DNA from: Spirodela intermedia
Lineage: Eukaryota; Streptophyta; Magnoliopsida; Alismatales; Araceae
NCBI GenBank assembly: GCA_902729315.2
Contig: LR746265.1
Coordinates: 3,948,892 to 4,012,891 of the forward strand
Direction: 5' to 3'
DNA length: 64,000 nt
Part shown: one piece after another, positions 25,292 to 37,880 of the stretch
Layout of the letters: every line of letters begins with the position of its first letter
Position numbering within the stretch: position 1 is the first letter of the stretch
The notes under the pieces: model-generated
The model's input: the letters and a program-made list of their open reading frames with translations, nothing else
Told to the model about the DNA's origin: nothing
Database searches by the model: none
Program-made: the position numbers and the translations under genes

Positions 25292-25620
25292 ATGGGGATC
25301 CATCTGCTGGGGATCAGTCACCCAAAGCACGCCACCCAACGGGCTCCGGGACGGAGGAGTTCACAGCAGCGTGCAGACGTGCCGAAGGGCCACTTCGCCA
25401 TCTACGTCGGGAACGAGGAGAAGCGCTTCGTCGTCCCGATATCATACCTGAAGCATCCACTGTTCCAGAACCTCCTCCAGATGGCGGAGGAGGAGTTTGG
25501 ACTCGATCAGCCGATGGGTGGCCTCAGACTCCCATGCAGTGAACTCACCTTCTCGTGCGTCGTCTCTCAGATGAGGCGTTCGTCCTCTCGCTCCTCAGGC
25601 TGAGGGAGGATGACGACTGA
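25292..25620 (+). CDS. SAUR family protein with split or frameshifted C-terminus
   Basis: The product starts MGIHLLGISHPKHATQRAPG and has an intact core: [38 protein letters not shown] and GGLRLPC. After PC the main frame continues with a Ser/Arg-rich tail and stops at 25603, unlike the family. The expected tail is present in another frame as DEAFVLSLLRLREDDD, stopping at 25618-25620. The two halves are separated by 25539-25570, a 32-base stretch with GT at its left and AG at its right edge. It is therefore either a small frame-disrupting insertion or a splice-like segment too short for a normal plant intron. The gene may be a recent pseudogene or may use the alternative tail. A TATA box lies at 25150-25157. 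I chose the start at 25292 over 25280 by family similarity. Confidence 0.8.
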
Positions 25621-28293
25621 TTCCCGAGACACTACCCACTTCTCCCCCTCGTGTGAGTAATCTTCACGCCGGGAAAGGGGTTGACGTAGTAAGAACTGAC
25701 TTCTAGGGACATTTGCGCAGAGGAAACTGAGAATAATTTCTTCAAATGATGTCCGAGATAGAATTCGATTAAACGGTGAACTGTTGTAGTAATTTGCATG
25801 TCCTCATTTTTGGTTGCCCATGTACGAACATGATATAACTCAGTCTTAATCATCTCGGTATCGTTAACGTCGCCCTCACAAAAGCGAGAGAGCGAGCGAA
25901 GCGGATGCTGCCCTCCTGTCAAGAAACATACGACTTTTATAACACAATGGGAAGAGGGCGGATGGGGCGGCGGGGTGGAACGATGACTGCCGGCCCAGCC
26001 CTCTGAGAACTGGTGGGTACATTCGGGGCTCTTCGTACTGAAGGTGGTTGTCGGAAGAGTGAAATCATCAGGTAGATTCATTGTGCTGGTGCTCTTCGTA
26101 CAACAGGGGATGGCGCTGGGGCCAAAAATACCGGAAATCGCGGCATTTCCTCAAGCAGATGTCTTTCACGGCGGCTACAGCAGCCCGTCTTCTACTTAGA
26201 TCTGTCAACATCAGGGAAAAGGGAATCAAAATTATATCTGAAAAGAAAATGAGGACTCCCAGGGTTGAACACCAGGCGCATAAAAATTAGATTGTGACGA
26301 CTGTAGTTCGTCCATATTATCTCTCTCTCTCCCTCTCTCTCTAGGATAGGTGTCTATAGAAGGCTGCGTAGACCCGTAATATGGATCTGGCCTAGAATCT
26401 CCATATTTGAACTGAGCTTGGGCCTTGTGAATCATCTTGAGCTCCACTAGATTTGGCAAGGCGTGAGCAGTTCTTTGATGACTAAATCGTGTGTGAACTA
26501 CGTGCGGACGTAGGCCCCTCGATCCAGACTTCTCGCTCGCAGTACACCCTTCGAATTACCCCCCAACTCAGACGGATGAAATGGTGTTGCAATTTAGGTG
26601 GTTGTCACGATGCCCGATTTTGCTCTTTTCTGTGGGCATATGAACAGGCGCCACTGTTCGGGGTCTCACTCATCAAACCCACCAAAGGACTGCACTATTT
26701 TAACCACTGTTTTCTTTTGTCTGATTTGTGAATAAATATTTGATAGATTTGAAAGTCCACTTCCTCATTGTGTGAAAGGAAGCGCATAGAGCCATCGTCA
26801 GGCGTGATTAGAGACAAAGAAGAGGTCGAAAGATCGACTGAAACATGACTGCAAGAAATGGTCTTTATTTAGTTGGAAAGCTAGCGATTATGGAGGAACG
26901 TTCTTGATATGTCTGAAATTTTTAGAATCTCCAGCATGCAAACATTAGACGCTATCTATGAAAAACAGACAGTGAATACGCAATGGGCTCATGTGGTCAC
27001 GTTTGGGCAGATCTCATTCCTTTCAGCGGCGCCGATCAAGCATCAGCCATCACATTTTAGCTGACCAGGGTGGGGCCGTTCTCACAGAACAGAGACCCAG
27101 GAAATCATTATCATAGTTGTCTGTGCACATCTGGCAGGAAAGATCCTTCCGAATCTCATGACACAAGCTGGAAACAGCCATGGAGGTCCGGGGTTTTCAG
27201 ATTAGCGCCTCACAGCTTCAGGACTCGTACTCTATCGTCGTTGGCTAGATCATCAACTCAGCTCGTGAGTTGAAGAATCGAAAAAGCGAAATCCAGCATA
27301 TTTGCTTGCATATTCCATCCAACTGGACGATAGGTATAGCCGTATCGGTCCCTGTCACCTAGAAGATGGACAAGGGAGGTTTTCTTGAGTGAGTTGTTAT
27401 CAGGTTTCCTCAAATCCGCGAAATCCGGCATGCTCTCTCATGTATTCCATCCAAGGTATGATGGGTTTCCTATTGAATTCAGAAAGAGGGGTACGCACCC
27501 GATTCATCTGTGAAAATAAGAAGCCACCAGAGGAACGGTGATCTCGTCGGTGGGTGGTTCGTCACGATATGGTTATCAAACACATGCTCGGAAACGATGT
27601 GCTTGTCGACGGGTTCATCGGGAAGAAGGGTTGGATGGAAGGCGAGACAGCGGTTTTCAGACCCGCAGCGGTTGGACTGTGATGGGACGGCCTGGCCGTT
27701 AAGGACCACTCATTGAAGACTAGCTTTCTACGTCTGTTAGAGACGTACATCGGCCTTTACTGCGGTTCTCTCTCACACAGAATATCCCTCCGTTCTCCAT
27801 AGTTTGGTGGAGAGACGAAAGGGCGACGGGATGCCCACCGCTGGCCCAAGGGATTGAAAAGCTCCATGGGTGAGAAGAAAGCAAGCGGCGGAGCCGTCGG
27901 TTTTGCTGGGCCGGAAGGGCAGGAAAATGTGATAAGGAGAAAGCTGATTGAAGTACACGAACCCGTAACACAAATAGATACAAGCTCAATGGTGCGCCGG
28001 GGAGACCTGGTTTAACCATCTCTTTCTATACCTAGACAAACTAAAGTGCTGCAGGTGGGCCCCAAAAGCGTCTCTCTCTCTCTCTCTCGCTGCTCTCTCA
28101 CTCCAAGGGCTCCCTGCCCTTATCCGGTCCTCCTCTCCATATATGTGGCCAAATATCTTCCAGGCCAAGAGTAAAAATTAGAGCCTCCTCTCCCTCTCAC
28201 GCACATAGACACACTCTCTCTATCTGATTTTCCGCTCTTCACCTCAGCATCCTCGGCGAAATCCACCGGACGGAGAGGGCATAAGATCACACA
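25621..28293. other. Intergenic region between SAUR genes
   Basis: The region has mixed composition with a short CT tract near 26322 and another at 28070-28088, just upstream of the next SAUR. One GAGACA hexamer lies at 27644-27649. The frames over 60 codons lack motifs. I see no RNA gene or transposon signature. Confidence 0.35.
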
Positions 28294-28590
28294 ATGGGAA
28301 TCCGGCTTCTTGGAGTGATTAGCGCACGGCTCTTCCAGCGATCCCTGAGCTGGAACCGGTCATCCCCGACTTCAGACGTGCCCAAGGGTCACTTTCCCGT
28401 CTATGTCGGTGAGGAGAACAAGCGGTTCGTCGTCCCCGTATCCTTCTTGGAGCACCCTTCCTTCCAAAGCCTGCTCCAGCTTGCGGAGGAGGAACTGGGC
28501 GTTGATCACCAGGCCGGCGGCCTCAGGGTGCCCTGCAGGGAGGACGCCTTCGTCGCCCTAACTAAACGGTTGAGTAGCTGCCGCTCGTGA
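28294..28590 (+). CDS. SAUR family protein
   Basis: A single exon of 98 codons starting [20 protein letters not shown]. It contains [39 protein letters not shown] and [19 protein letters not shown]. The N-terminus MGI(R/H)LLG is shared with the SAUR at 25292, which marks them as tandem-derived relatives. A TATA-like CATATATG lies about 155 bases upstream (near 28138). It is intact, including the C-terminal REDAFVAL block that is out of frame in the neighbouring copy. The family promotes acid growth by inhibiting PP2C.D phosphatases. Confidence 0.95.
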   Translation: MGIRLLGVISARLFQRSLSWNRSSPTSDVPKGHFPVYVGEENKRFVVPVSFLEHPSFQSLLQLAEEELGVDHQAGGLRVPCREDAFVALTKRLSSCRS

Positions 28591-30297
28591 CTCCGCGAAG
28601 TGTGGACGCGCAGGGCTGCTCGTCTGCCCTCCTCCCACCATCCGCTAAGTTTTGTACCCGCTTGTAGTATCCGGCAAACCTTTGGGACCGATTTTCAGTG
28701 TTCATATACCTCTTCTTCCTCGTTTTCTTTCAGATGCCGTGTTATATGCATCTAGTGAGAGACGAGAGTTCGGTTTACAGAGGTGCAGGGTGCGATGATA
28801 GCAGCACAGACGCTTCTACGAAGACTTTCCGGACAGGAAGAAGAGGGGTGCAAATGAGGATGGCGCCGAGGAGGACTTCGGAATAAGGAGGTGGAGACTG
28901 GTCAGCTTAAGATAAGCTCGGGCTGATGTCGAGAACCTTATCTCTGTCGTTAGTTATTCACCGCGAAGGGAGAAGAAACGTCTATTTTATAGCGGTAGAA
29001 GAAGACGAACAGCGCAGTTCCTGGTACGATAATAACCAGAGAACTAATTTCTTTGACCGGAAATTATGAAGATCGCCATCCATCAAGCCCACATCGGAAA
29101 TTATGAAAAGCCTCGAAACCGACAACCTCAAACTACGATAGTCAATCGTATGTCTCCATCAAACTATTTTAACCCACCAACCCAGACCTGATCTGGTCAA
29201 CTTGGAGATTATACGGAGGGCCTCGACGGTATTATGGCTCTTCATTTTCCCTGCATACGTTCCCCCTTGAGAGCCTACTCCGTTTGTTTCATGTTCCTAC
29301 ACATTTCCGATTGACTTTCCGCATTCATGATCCTTTCTTTCTGACACTATTCATGAGATGATGTGAGGGCGTGATCTTTCATGCCCCACTTTGGAAATCC
29401 GTCAAAAAAAGTAGTAAATGTGCAGATTTATCGAAGATTATTACTCTTCATGGGCCACGCTTGGCTCGTCGTGCATACGAAAAACCTGATCCCCCGATGA
29501 AGCTTCCGTGAAAAATGCCCACAGGGGATCCAACGGTCAGCTTGAGGTCACGTGGCCAGAAGTAGTGATGTGATGACCAGTAAAATGAGTCCACTACACA
29601 TACACACACCTCTCTCCACCTTGCAAGAAGGGCTAGGTTCTTAATGGGCCTACCCCTCCCGATCATTAGAGGCCCAAATCCACCCACCTTAGCAGACCTG
29701 TACTTGAAGTGGCGGGCTATCCGGCCCAGGTCTCTCGTAGATTATGGGATGGTCTAACTTGCCGATTATCACCTTTGAATATGAGATAAGCCACACTGTT
29801 CGAGACAAACAGAAACTGTAACATATGTTAGGATTCCGATGGGTTTATTGGGCAAGATACTCTCAGGCTGTCAGGGCGTCGTCCATAGAACCTAGAACTA
29901 GGGACAACTCTGAGTACCGGGCTTCGTGGGGAGCGAGAGGGAGAGAGAGAGAGAGAGAGAGAGAAAGAAGCAATTTGACGAAAGAAATCGTAGTTGGGTT
30001 CTATAGCCAGAGTAAATGAACCCAAGATCGAGTCAACTGTTGGAAGTAAATCCAGAGGAAAAGTGGACATTTTGAGAATGATTTTGGAATCAGTTGACCT
30101 GTGGGCACTTCCCTTGATGTCATTAGCCTTAATTACTTTCTTTATTATGCTAAAGATCAAACACCATAATTGTACCCAATTTAAAGCATTTGAAAATAAA
30201 ATCTACTTGAAAGAGTTCGATCTCCGCAGTCGAGCAAAATGTCGCATTCTCCCCTCATAGTTTTCAAAATGATGTAAATCGACCGTAGCAAACTATC
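28591..30297. other. Intergenic region between SAUR and F3H
   Basis: The SAUR 3' UTR lies at the left, followed by neutral composition. A GA tract lies at 29940-29963. No frame with a recognisable motif, RNA gene or terminal repeat was seen. Confidence 0.35.
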
Positions 30298-30512
30298 CAC
30301 GTGATGTTTTCAATGATGTGACCGAGGGAGCCATTGATCTCGCGGGATCTGAAATGGGTAGGTAACTCCCGGCAGGGGTAGATGGGAAGAGTGGACTATA
30401 CGGATCTGCCAATCCTATTCTTCCTCTAAAGGGACGCCAGTTTCCGTGAGCGACTGGCAGCTGTTCTGCCACGAGCCGCGTGGTTAGGTGCAGCTACCAC
30501 GGCTAGTATAAA
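30298..30512 (+). promoter_or_regulatory. F3H promoter: G-box, MYB AC-type elements, TATA box
   Basis: CACGTG (G-box) lies at 30298-30303. GGTAGGT, the complement of the AC element ACCTACC, is at 30357-30363. GTTAGGT, the complement of ACCTAAC, is at 30483-30489. TATAAA is at 30507-30512, about 117 bases before the F3H start codon. Together these are the bHLH and R2R3-MYB type sites usual in early flavonoid gene promoters. The motifs are seen; binding is inferred. Confidence 0.55.
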
Positions 30513-30628
30513 GATCAGCCCTTTCTTCCCCGCAGATCAGCCCGAGTGGAACAGAGAGTAGATAGGGCGGGAATCCTCCTTGAGGGAGAGCACGGGAAGA
30601 AGAACAAGAGCAAGACAGTGGGCTGGTC

Positions 30629-32407
30629 ATGGCAGCTGCGGTGGTCCCATTCTTGCCTACGCTGGCGGAGGAGAAGACGCTGAGGGCCAGCTTCATTCGC
30701 GACGAGGACGAGCGCCCAAAGGTGCCCTACAACCAGTTCAGCAGTGACATTCCCGTCATCTCCCTCGCCAGCATCGACGAGAAGGAGGATAAGGGCACCG
30801 GCTCCCCCAAGAGGAGGGATCTGTGCCGAAAGATAGTGGAGGCGTGTGAGGAGTGGGGCATCTTCCAGGTGGTGGACCATGGCGTCGATTCCGGCCTGAT
30901 CGCCGACATGACGAGGCTATCCAAGGAGTTCTTCGCCCTCCCTCCCCAGGAGAAGCTTCGATTCGACATGTCCGGCGGGAAGAAGGGCGGGTTCATCGTC
31001 TCCAGCCACCTCCAGGTAAGAAGTGAAGCTACGGGGTTTCTGTTTTCCTCCAGCGCCGGCGGAAAGTGAACGCTCCTCTCAGGATGGTTCTTTCAATACG
31101 CAGGGGGAGGCGGTGCAGGACTGGAGGGAGATTGTCACCTACTTCTCGTACCCCGTACGAGTTCGGGACTACTCGCGGTGGCCCGACAAGCCGGAGGGAT
31201 GGCCGGGGGTGGTTGAGGCGTACAGCGAGCAGCTGATGGGGCTCGCCTGCAAGCTGCTGGGGGTCCTGTCGGAGGCCATGGGACTGGAAACGGAAGCCCT
31301 GACCAAGGCATGCGTCGACATGGACCAGAAGGTGGTGGTGAACTACTACCCCAAGTGCCCTCAACCGGACCTCACTCTGGGCCTCAAGCGCCACACGGAC
31401 CCCGGCACTATCACCCTTCTCCTCCAGGACCAGGTCGGCGGGCTCCAGGCAACCAAGGACGGTGGAAAGACCTGGATCACTGTCCAGCCAGTCGAGGGCG
31501 CCTTCGTTGTCAACCTCGGCGACCACGGCCACGTGAGTATACGACGAACCTACCTCAGGCAAATTCTCATGATCACTAAGAGGTTTAACTAAGATTGCTT
31601 AGTCTTTCTATATAGTTAACCAATGTGCAAAGGCTGTCCGTAAGTTATCTTAGTTTATTGACTTTAAAAAAAATAAAATTAGCTCCAATTTGAAGTTACA
31701 TTTTCAAATCAAATTAAAATTTATTTGTGGTCAATATTTTATCAGATTTTGTTCTATGTTTTCACATCATAATTCTGAACCTTTATTATCAGATAATCAA
31801 ATTTATTTTGAATCCATCAGAATTTCAATACAGTTACTTTTTGCTAATGTGGACCCTACCCTGTTTGTTTGCTTTTGAGGTCAGGCTCTTGAATGAATAT
31901 TTAAAAATATTAGTCTCGAATTTAGATATATCTGTTTTTTCGAAACAATTTCGAACACTAATTGTGACTTTTTAGTGTTCATCTACCAAACTACATGTAG
32001 ATTAAAAACCCGGAAATTATAACATTGGTTTCATCGGCGTTAACACTTAACAAGGCAACCGTTCGATTGATAATCCGCTGGCATCTGTGGATGAGCAGTT
32101 CCTGAGCAACGGGCGTTTCAAGAACGCGGACCATCAGGCGGTGGTGAACTCCAACTGCAGTCGTCTGTCCATCGCGACGTTCCAAAACCCGGCTCCGGAG
32201 GCCATCGTGTACCCCCTGGCCATCAGGGAGGGAGAGAAAGCCGTGCTGGACAAGCCCATCACATTCGCCGAGATGTACCGGATGAAGATGAGCCGGGACC
32301 TGGAACTCGCAAAGCTTAAGAAGGAGGTCAAGGAGGGGAAGCAGGATGCCCTTATCGTAGCCAAGGATACGATCGAGAAGAAGGACATCGTCGAAATCCT
32401 TGCTTAA
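30629..32407 (+). CDS. F3H: Flavanone 3-hydroxylase (naringenin 2-oxoglutarate 3-dioxygenase)
   Basis: Three exons at 30629-31015, 31104-31532 and 32099-32407 give 374 residues with exact phase closure. This is the usual length and three-exon layout of plant F3H. The enzyme is a cytosolic 2-oxoglutarate/Fe(II) dioxygenase that converts flavanones such as naringenin to dihydroflavonols, feeding flavonol, anthocyanin and proanthocyanidin synthesis. Diagnostic stretches are [48 protein letters not shown] and [20 protein letters not shown]. The iron ligands are H226, D228 (RHTDPGT) and H284 (NADHQAV). The 2-oxoglutarate site is R294-x-S296 ([15 protein letters not shown]). The high similarity to F3H rather than FLS or ANS supports the specific call. 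All catalytic residues are present. Intron 2 (566 bp) is markedly AT-rich against GC-rich exons. Confidence 0.97.
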
Positions 32408-32739
32408 GCTGCTAAGTTTCCTAGGGGGTTTGATTTTGAGACCAATGTTTGGGTCTGTTAGAAAAATAAGGACTCGCTTGCGGCCCCTCCGGCCGGATAC
32501 GAAATAATCTATGTGATCTGTCGAAAACGTTCAGCATCTGGTCCAATATTTTTCTATCCTGTCTCTCTTTCCCTCCCCATGAATTTGGTCGTCAATGTTG
32601 CTTTAGCTGAGATCATGAATGAGGGGTTCAAAGCTTGAAGAAGGAAGATTATAATTCATGATATCGTATTGATTACTAAGGAAAGAAGCCTGAACTTATA
32701 TAGATTTGAACTATCGTACTCAATTGATTTTTTGTCAGA
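32408..32739. other. F3H 3' flank
   Basis: The F3H 3' UTR and downstream spacer. Composition turns AT-rich toward the retroelement remnants that begin near 32740. No gene is seen. Confidence 0.4.
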
Positions 32740-33390
32740 TGGCCCAGTAAACTTAATAGAAGGAACGAAGGTAAGGCATGATATCTTATTTAGCGCTTGC
32801 ATATGTGCTAGATATTAGTTGAATCTAAAAGAATCTCACCTTACTGTTGTTAAGAGAATATTCAAATATTTGATTGACATAAAAGCATTAGGTATATATA
32901 GTATCATAAAACTAGAGTTTGAATCTTTTAGGATATTGTGATTCAGATTTTTTAGGATTAAGATTGATCAAATAAGCACAAACAGTTCATGTTTGTTCTT
33001 AGGCGGATCTTTAATCTCTTAAAATTTCAAGAAACAAAACTTCATTGCGTTATCCATTGTAGAGGCTAAGCATGTGTTTGCAGAAAAGTTGCTGTGCACA
33101 GATATTTTGGGTAAAGTATCAATTAAAAAATTATGTACTAAAATTAGACCATGTACCAATATATTATGATAACACTAGTGCCATTAATCTAGTCAATAAT
33201 GTGATTATTTACTCTAGAATTAAGCACATCGAAGTTAGATATTATTTTATTAGAGATTATATACAAAAAGTGGATATTAAACCTCACTTCATTGAAACAT
33301 TAAAATAGTTGGCCAATATATTCACAAAACTATTTTTTGAAGATAGATTAATTCAATTATTCATGAACTTGGTATGTGCAAAATGACTAA
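32740..33390 (+). mobile_element. Ty1/copia RNase H-region remnant
   Basis: Translation in shifting plus-strand frames gives the end of copia reverse transcriptase and RNase H: an ARY..LNLKESHLTVVKRIFKYL block near 32810-32880, CCAQIFWVKYQLKNYVLKLD near 33082-33145, and DNTSAINLVNN with RIKHIEVRYYFIRDYIQKVD near 33165-33275. LANIFTKLFFEDRL follows near 33310-33355. Stops and frameshifts interrupt it, and the earlier gag, integrase and RT parts are missing. It is a decayed 3' fragment that starts a few hundred bases after F3H. Confidence 0.8.
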
Positions 33391-36085
33391 TATTTCATTT
33401 TTTGAGTTCTTGTTAATTGGTGGATGAAAGATGAATTATGTAATTAATTTAGAGATTCTCTTACTGTCATTCTCTACTTTTTTTTGTTGTTTAAATTGTG
33501 CTAAATAATTTTTTAAAACATCTTATTTCATGATACTAATTCTAAGTTTTATCATGAGACTCATTTGAAGTAATACATTATAAAGTTTTATATTATGTTT
33601 ATACTCTTCTATCCATAAAAATAGCGTGGCTTCGCTTGTTGGAAAGCTCAATTTGTCACCTTCCTTTCTTGCTTCAAAAATCTTCATCCAACTCTCTCAA
33701 CCACAAACCTTAAGAGTAATGTTTGTGTGGTCCCACTTGTGTTATAGGAGTAGTCTACTACATCTACATACAAATACTCTTATTATATTTTATTTGCATT
33801 TTAGTCAAGCCATTCCTCCCATTCAAAACCCTTGAATTGAGATGACTGACATATGTCACTCTACTCTTCCAACAAACCCTTCTAGAACATCTAGATGCTT
33901 TAGACTTTCCAAGAAAGATAAAAATAAAAACATGATTATTGACTCCTCGCCCAACAACTCTAGACCCTCCTCTCCATTGCACACCTAATCATCTTTCCTT
34001 ATTCCGACACTGCATGTATCCCATGTTACTAAATAGTCACTGAATCTCAACACTCCAAATAAATCAATTTTGATCTCTCCCTCATCTGTAATAATAGACC
34101 TTCAGGAGTCATCAAAATCACTTTTTCTCTAGCCCAAGCAACTAACTCCTTACCAGCCACATCTATAGAACCTTCTCCAACAATTGTTACAACTTCTTCC
34201 TTAGTTGCACAAATATATTTCATTTTATTAGTCACTATACACCCCACTCCGCTGACTAATAATTCCTCTCCACTTGTCATACAAACTCCCACATCACCCA
34301 TCACAGAGATGATCTCCCTTCCTAAATTAGAATGCAAGTTTCTTGTTGAATTGGAACCTATCTTTTCTTTGAAATCAAAACCTAAATCCTTTGTATTAGT
34401 CACTGGCTTTCTTAAATTAGAATATGACTCCTTTGTACCAATAACTATCAATTCTCATAGAATCAAAGCACCAAAATCTTCTTGGCCCAAGAAGATATCC
34501 AAGACAACCTTCAAGAAAACTAGACCAATAGAAGATGTTCTTCTCAAAGCCCATCAAGCTACATATTAGCTCACCAAATATAGAAAAGACTAGCAACCCT
34601 CATCTTCTACATCATATAAATACCTCTCTCTACTCTTTTCAAATGAGGTCTTTGAAGTCAAATTCTAGAAAACATTAAAAGATAGAAAAGCCATATATTG
34701 AAAAAAATTGACTTAATTTTTTTTGAATTTGAAAATATTAACATGAAATATTTTTTTGATGCCCTTAGACTCACTACTTGTGTTTCCTCTCCTATTGAAA
34801 ATTATCCAAATCTAGTATGATTGTTCTACAATAATGTCACCAAACCTCCTACTAGTATCACCACTTATGTGAAAGAAATTTATAAACTTTAGTCCAAAGA
34901 TTTTGAATGTAATAATTGATTTACCCTCTAGATCTTCACTCAATGTTGACCGCATCACATTAAAACATTTTTTTATCAATGTTTACTAGCAATGAGACAC
35001 TACATAATACTAAGACATTTCATCTTCCACTATTCTACAGAGTCATGTATTTTCTCATTGACCATCTTATATGGCATAAAAGTGATGCATTTAATAAAAT
35101 ATTTGATAAATCTACATCCATTCTTTATTTTTTTGTCAATGGCATTCATCTTGACCTCAATTCCTTCTATTTGAATCAAATGGGAATAGTCCTCAAGTAT
35201 GATCTCACTCTTCTTCTTGGGATCATTCTCACTCATATATACTTCAATATTTCAATGTAGACACCTCTATTGAAGAGTCAATTAGTAGTTATTCTCATGA
35301 TTTAATTGATAAATTCAATCTTCATTGAATTGAATATCTTTAAATTAATGATCAATGACTCTATTGTCTTCTTCCATGTTGACATCTTCATCTCATGTTC
35401 TCACATTCAATAAGAGTGTAGAATAAGTGGAGCAGCGACTTAAAGTGATGAAAGAAATATTTTAGGAACTTGAGACATGATTTCATAGTTCAAATCGATT
35501 ATCTTGTGATCTTGTAACTGACTAGAGCATCTATATCATCAACCATTCTTTTAGACCTCTTGTGTTTATAAATTTTTGATATCTACAAAAAGGGAAAGAA
35601 AAATAATGACAAAGGGAGAGAAAATTACATGAGTGCACAGACTTAGGAGGAACACTCACTTAAGAGGAGAAATAACTATAGTTGAATGACCATCATATAT
35701 ATATATGACTCTTTGACTATCTCAAATGTTTATTTCATATGTTTGGTTATTATGTTCACATGAGAGAAAAACAATGAAGGTTATGATCTTGTATGACTTT
35801 TTTAAATAGTTGTTTATTTACACATATCTTTGATGATTGTGTACACTATGAATGTGTGAATACATGTATCAAATGTTTATTTCATATGTTTGGTTATTAT
35901 GATCACAAGGGAGAAAAATAATGAATGTTATGATCTCATATAACTTTTTTAAATGATTGTTTATTTAAAATTGGAATTTTTTTTTATACACATATCTCAC
36001 TATGAATAGATAGAACACTTGATATTAAATCATTGTTGAATGGATCATCACACAAATAAGTTTTCTTGAATGAGTTTTATGAGCA
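33391..36085. mobile_element. AT-rich retroelement-derived sequence
   Basis: This AT-rich stretch follows the copia fragment. One plus-strand frame at 34979-35260 has a pattern (AFNKIFDKSTSILYFFVNG, then FYLNQMGIVLKYD..LLLGIIL) resembling the 'putative plant transposon protein' found in plant LTR elements. No complete domain remains. Tandem copies occur at 35723-35822 and 35870-35968. A polypurine tract closes the stretch at 36086. The assignment as internal retroelement DNA is tentative. Confidence 0.4.
35723..35968. repeat. Imperfect tandem repeat, period 147 bp
   Basis: Two copies of about 100 bases start at 35723 and 35870 with CAAATGTTTATTTCATATG and share most of the following sequence. 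They are separated by about 47 unlike bases. They lie inside AT-rich retroelement-like DNA. Confidence 0.75.
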
Positions 36086-37880
36086 TAAAAAAGGGGAGAT
36101 TATTGATGCCCTTATTTTCGGTACTTCAAACTGAAAATTTGGTTAGAAAGTATTCATAAAATATTTTTTGAAAATTTATTGAACCATCAATACACATCAT
36201 GAGTGAACATTCAATATCCTTCATAAATATTTAATATATATATTGATTATGCTTAAATAATCATATGAGTAACAACAAATTCAATGTGTTATATCCTAAA
36301 GATATTTTCATGTTGAACATAATACAACATCATATAGTTCGAACATAAGTACAAATGAACAAGTGTCAACAAATATGACGAAGTATTATGTAAAATCTAG
36401 AAATATAAAGTCACATGTGGTATTTAAATATAAGACATGAGCGACATAAAGTTTGAACTCAAATATGTAGTCATGTATAAGACTTGAATTCAAGACTTAA
36501 GTCATAGAAAGGCAACAACTATGAAAAGTAAAATATTTAAATATTATGAAAAGTAAATACATTAACATGATTTGAAATTGAGACCTCCTTAATAAGACAC
36601 TAAAAATTTATTAGAGAAATACAAAGTAATACCAAAAAATCAATGACTAAGATAAAATTAGAACTCAAGGCATAAATAATACTAAATTAAAGCATACACA
36701 TGAAGCCCTCACAAAAATGGAGAAGCATTCACCATGTACCTTAGGCAATATCACATTAACACAATATATAGATAAAATGACAAATTAAATGTCTCTAGAT
36801 TGAAGTAGAAATAATCATTGATGAATCACATATCTCTAGATTGAAGGTTCAAACACAACTTATGAGATAATAATAAGTCTCGAAGTAAGGAATGACTGAA
36901 GGTTAGTGGAATGTATTTTGAATGATAACATATTAACAAAATACATGGACAAAAAGATAACTCAATGATCTTATTTGAGCTCGACCTTGAAAGAAAAAAT
37001 ATTTCTTGATATGTTACATATCTCTAGACAAAATTTTAAGGATAATTTACACAAAAATAACAAGCTTTGAATCGAAGAACAAGTAAAGTTCACTAGTAGA
37101 CTGGCGGAGCAATTGAAAGAAATTTGAAATTACGTGACTATTTTTAAGATGATGAAAATATAAGAAGATATTAAATAATATAAAGAGTGAGCTTACACAG
37201 GCTCATTTATTTAAGTTTAGAATAAGATCTTACTCCATATGTCAAAGTAAAACTACTGCATGCCTCAAAGGAAGAGTTGAAAGGTTTATCCTATGAGTCA
37301 TATATTATAGTGATTCAAGTCAACTACTACATCAAAAGTTGACTTTCTCTATTAAGTATTAAGGTATTTAAATGGTAAGTGGAGAGACTCATGGGCTAAA
37401 TGATGGTATACTGAAAATTTATTAATGCTTATGAAGGGTGTAATCATGAAGAAATTAATGTATTTGACTAAGACACATGGTGTTGAGAGTTAAACTCTAT
37501 ATGTAAAAAGTGTGATGTCTATAGAGATTGAATTGAATTGACTGAGCCATTGATCTCATGAAATTAGTTATGTTTTTGAAAGAAAATAGTGAACTTTGGC
37601 ATTAAGTATACTCTAGAACTTGACATAGCTCAATGATAAGTAAATTAATATAAAAACTCTTATGTTTCTTGTGGTAAGGAGTGAGAGAGAGACTAGAGTG
37701 AACAAACGTATGAAAAAGTGACTAACTTAAGTCTACTTTTACCTAGAATAGAGAGAATATGTGAGAACCTTTGTTAACACATATATATGTAAACATAACA
37801 AAAGAATATAATTAAAAACATAGAAAACTAGTTCATCCCCCTCTCTCTTGGTGTTCTACATAGTTACATCAAACCCAACA
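36086..37880 (+). mobile_element. Probable polypurine tract and long LTR
   Basis: A purine run ending AAAAAAGGGGAGAT (36087-36100) is followed by a TGATGCCC start at 36104. At the right edge, CTAGTTCATCCCCCTCTC (near 37829) and then CAAACCCAACA (ending 37880) resemble the 3' ends of plant copia LTRs. The interval would be an LTR of about 1.78 kb, 3' LTR or solo. The partner LTR was not found in the window, and no target duplication could be identified. The structure is inferred from the edges only. Confidence 0.4.

Noticed and set aside
31029-31562. 177-codon minus-strand frame
   Set aside because: It is antisense to F3H exon 2, whose catalytic residues identify the real strand.
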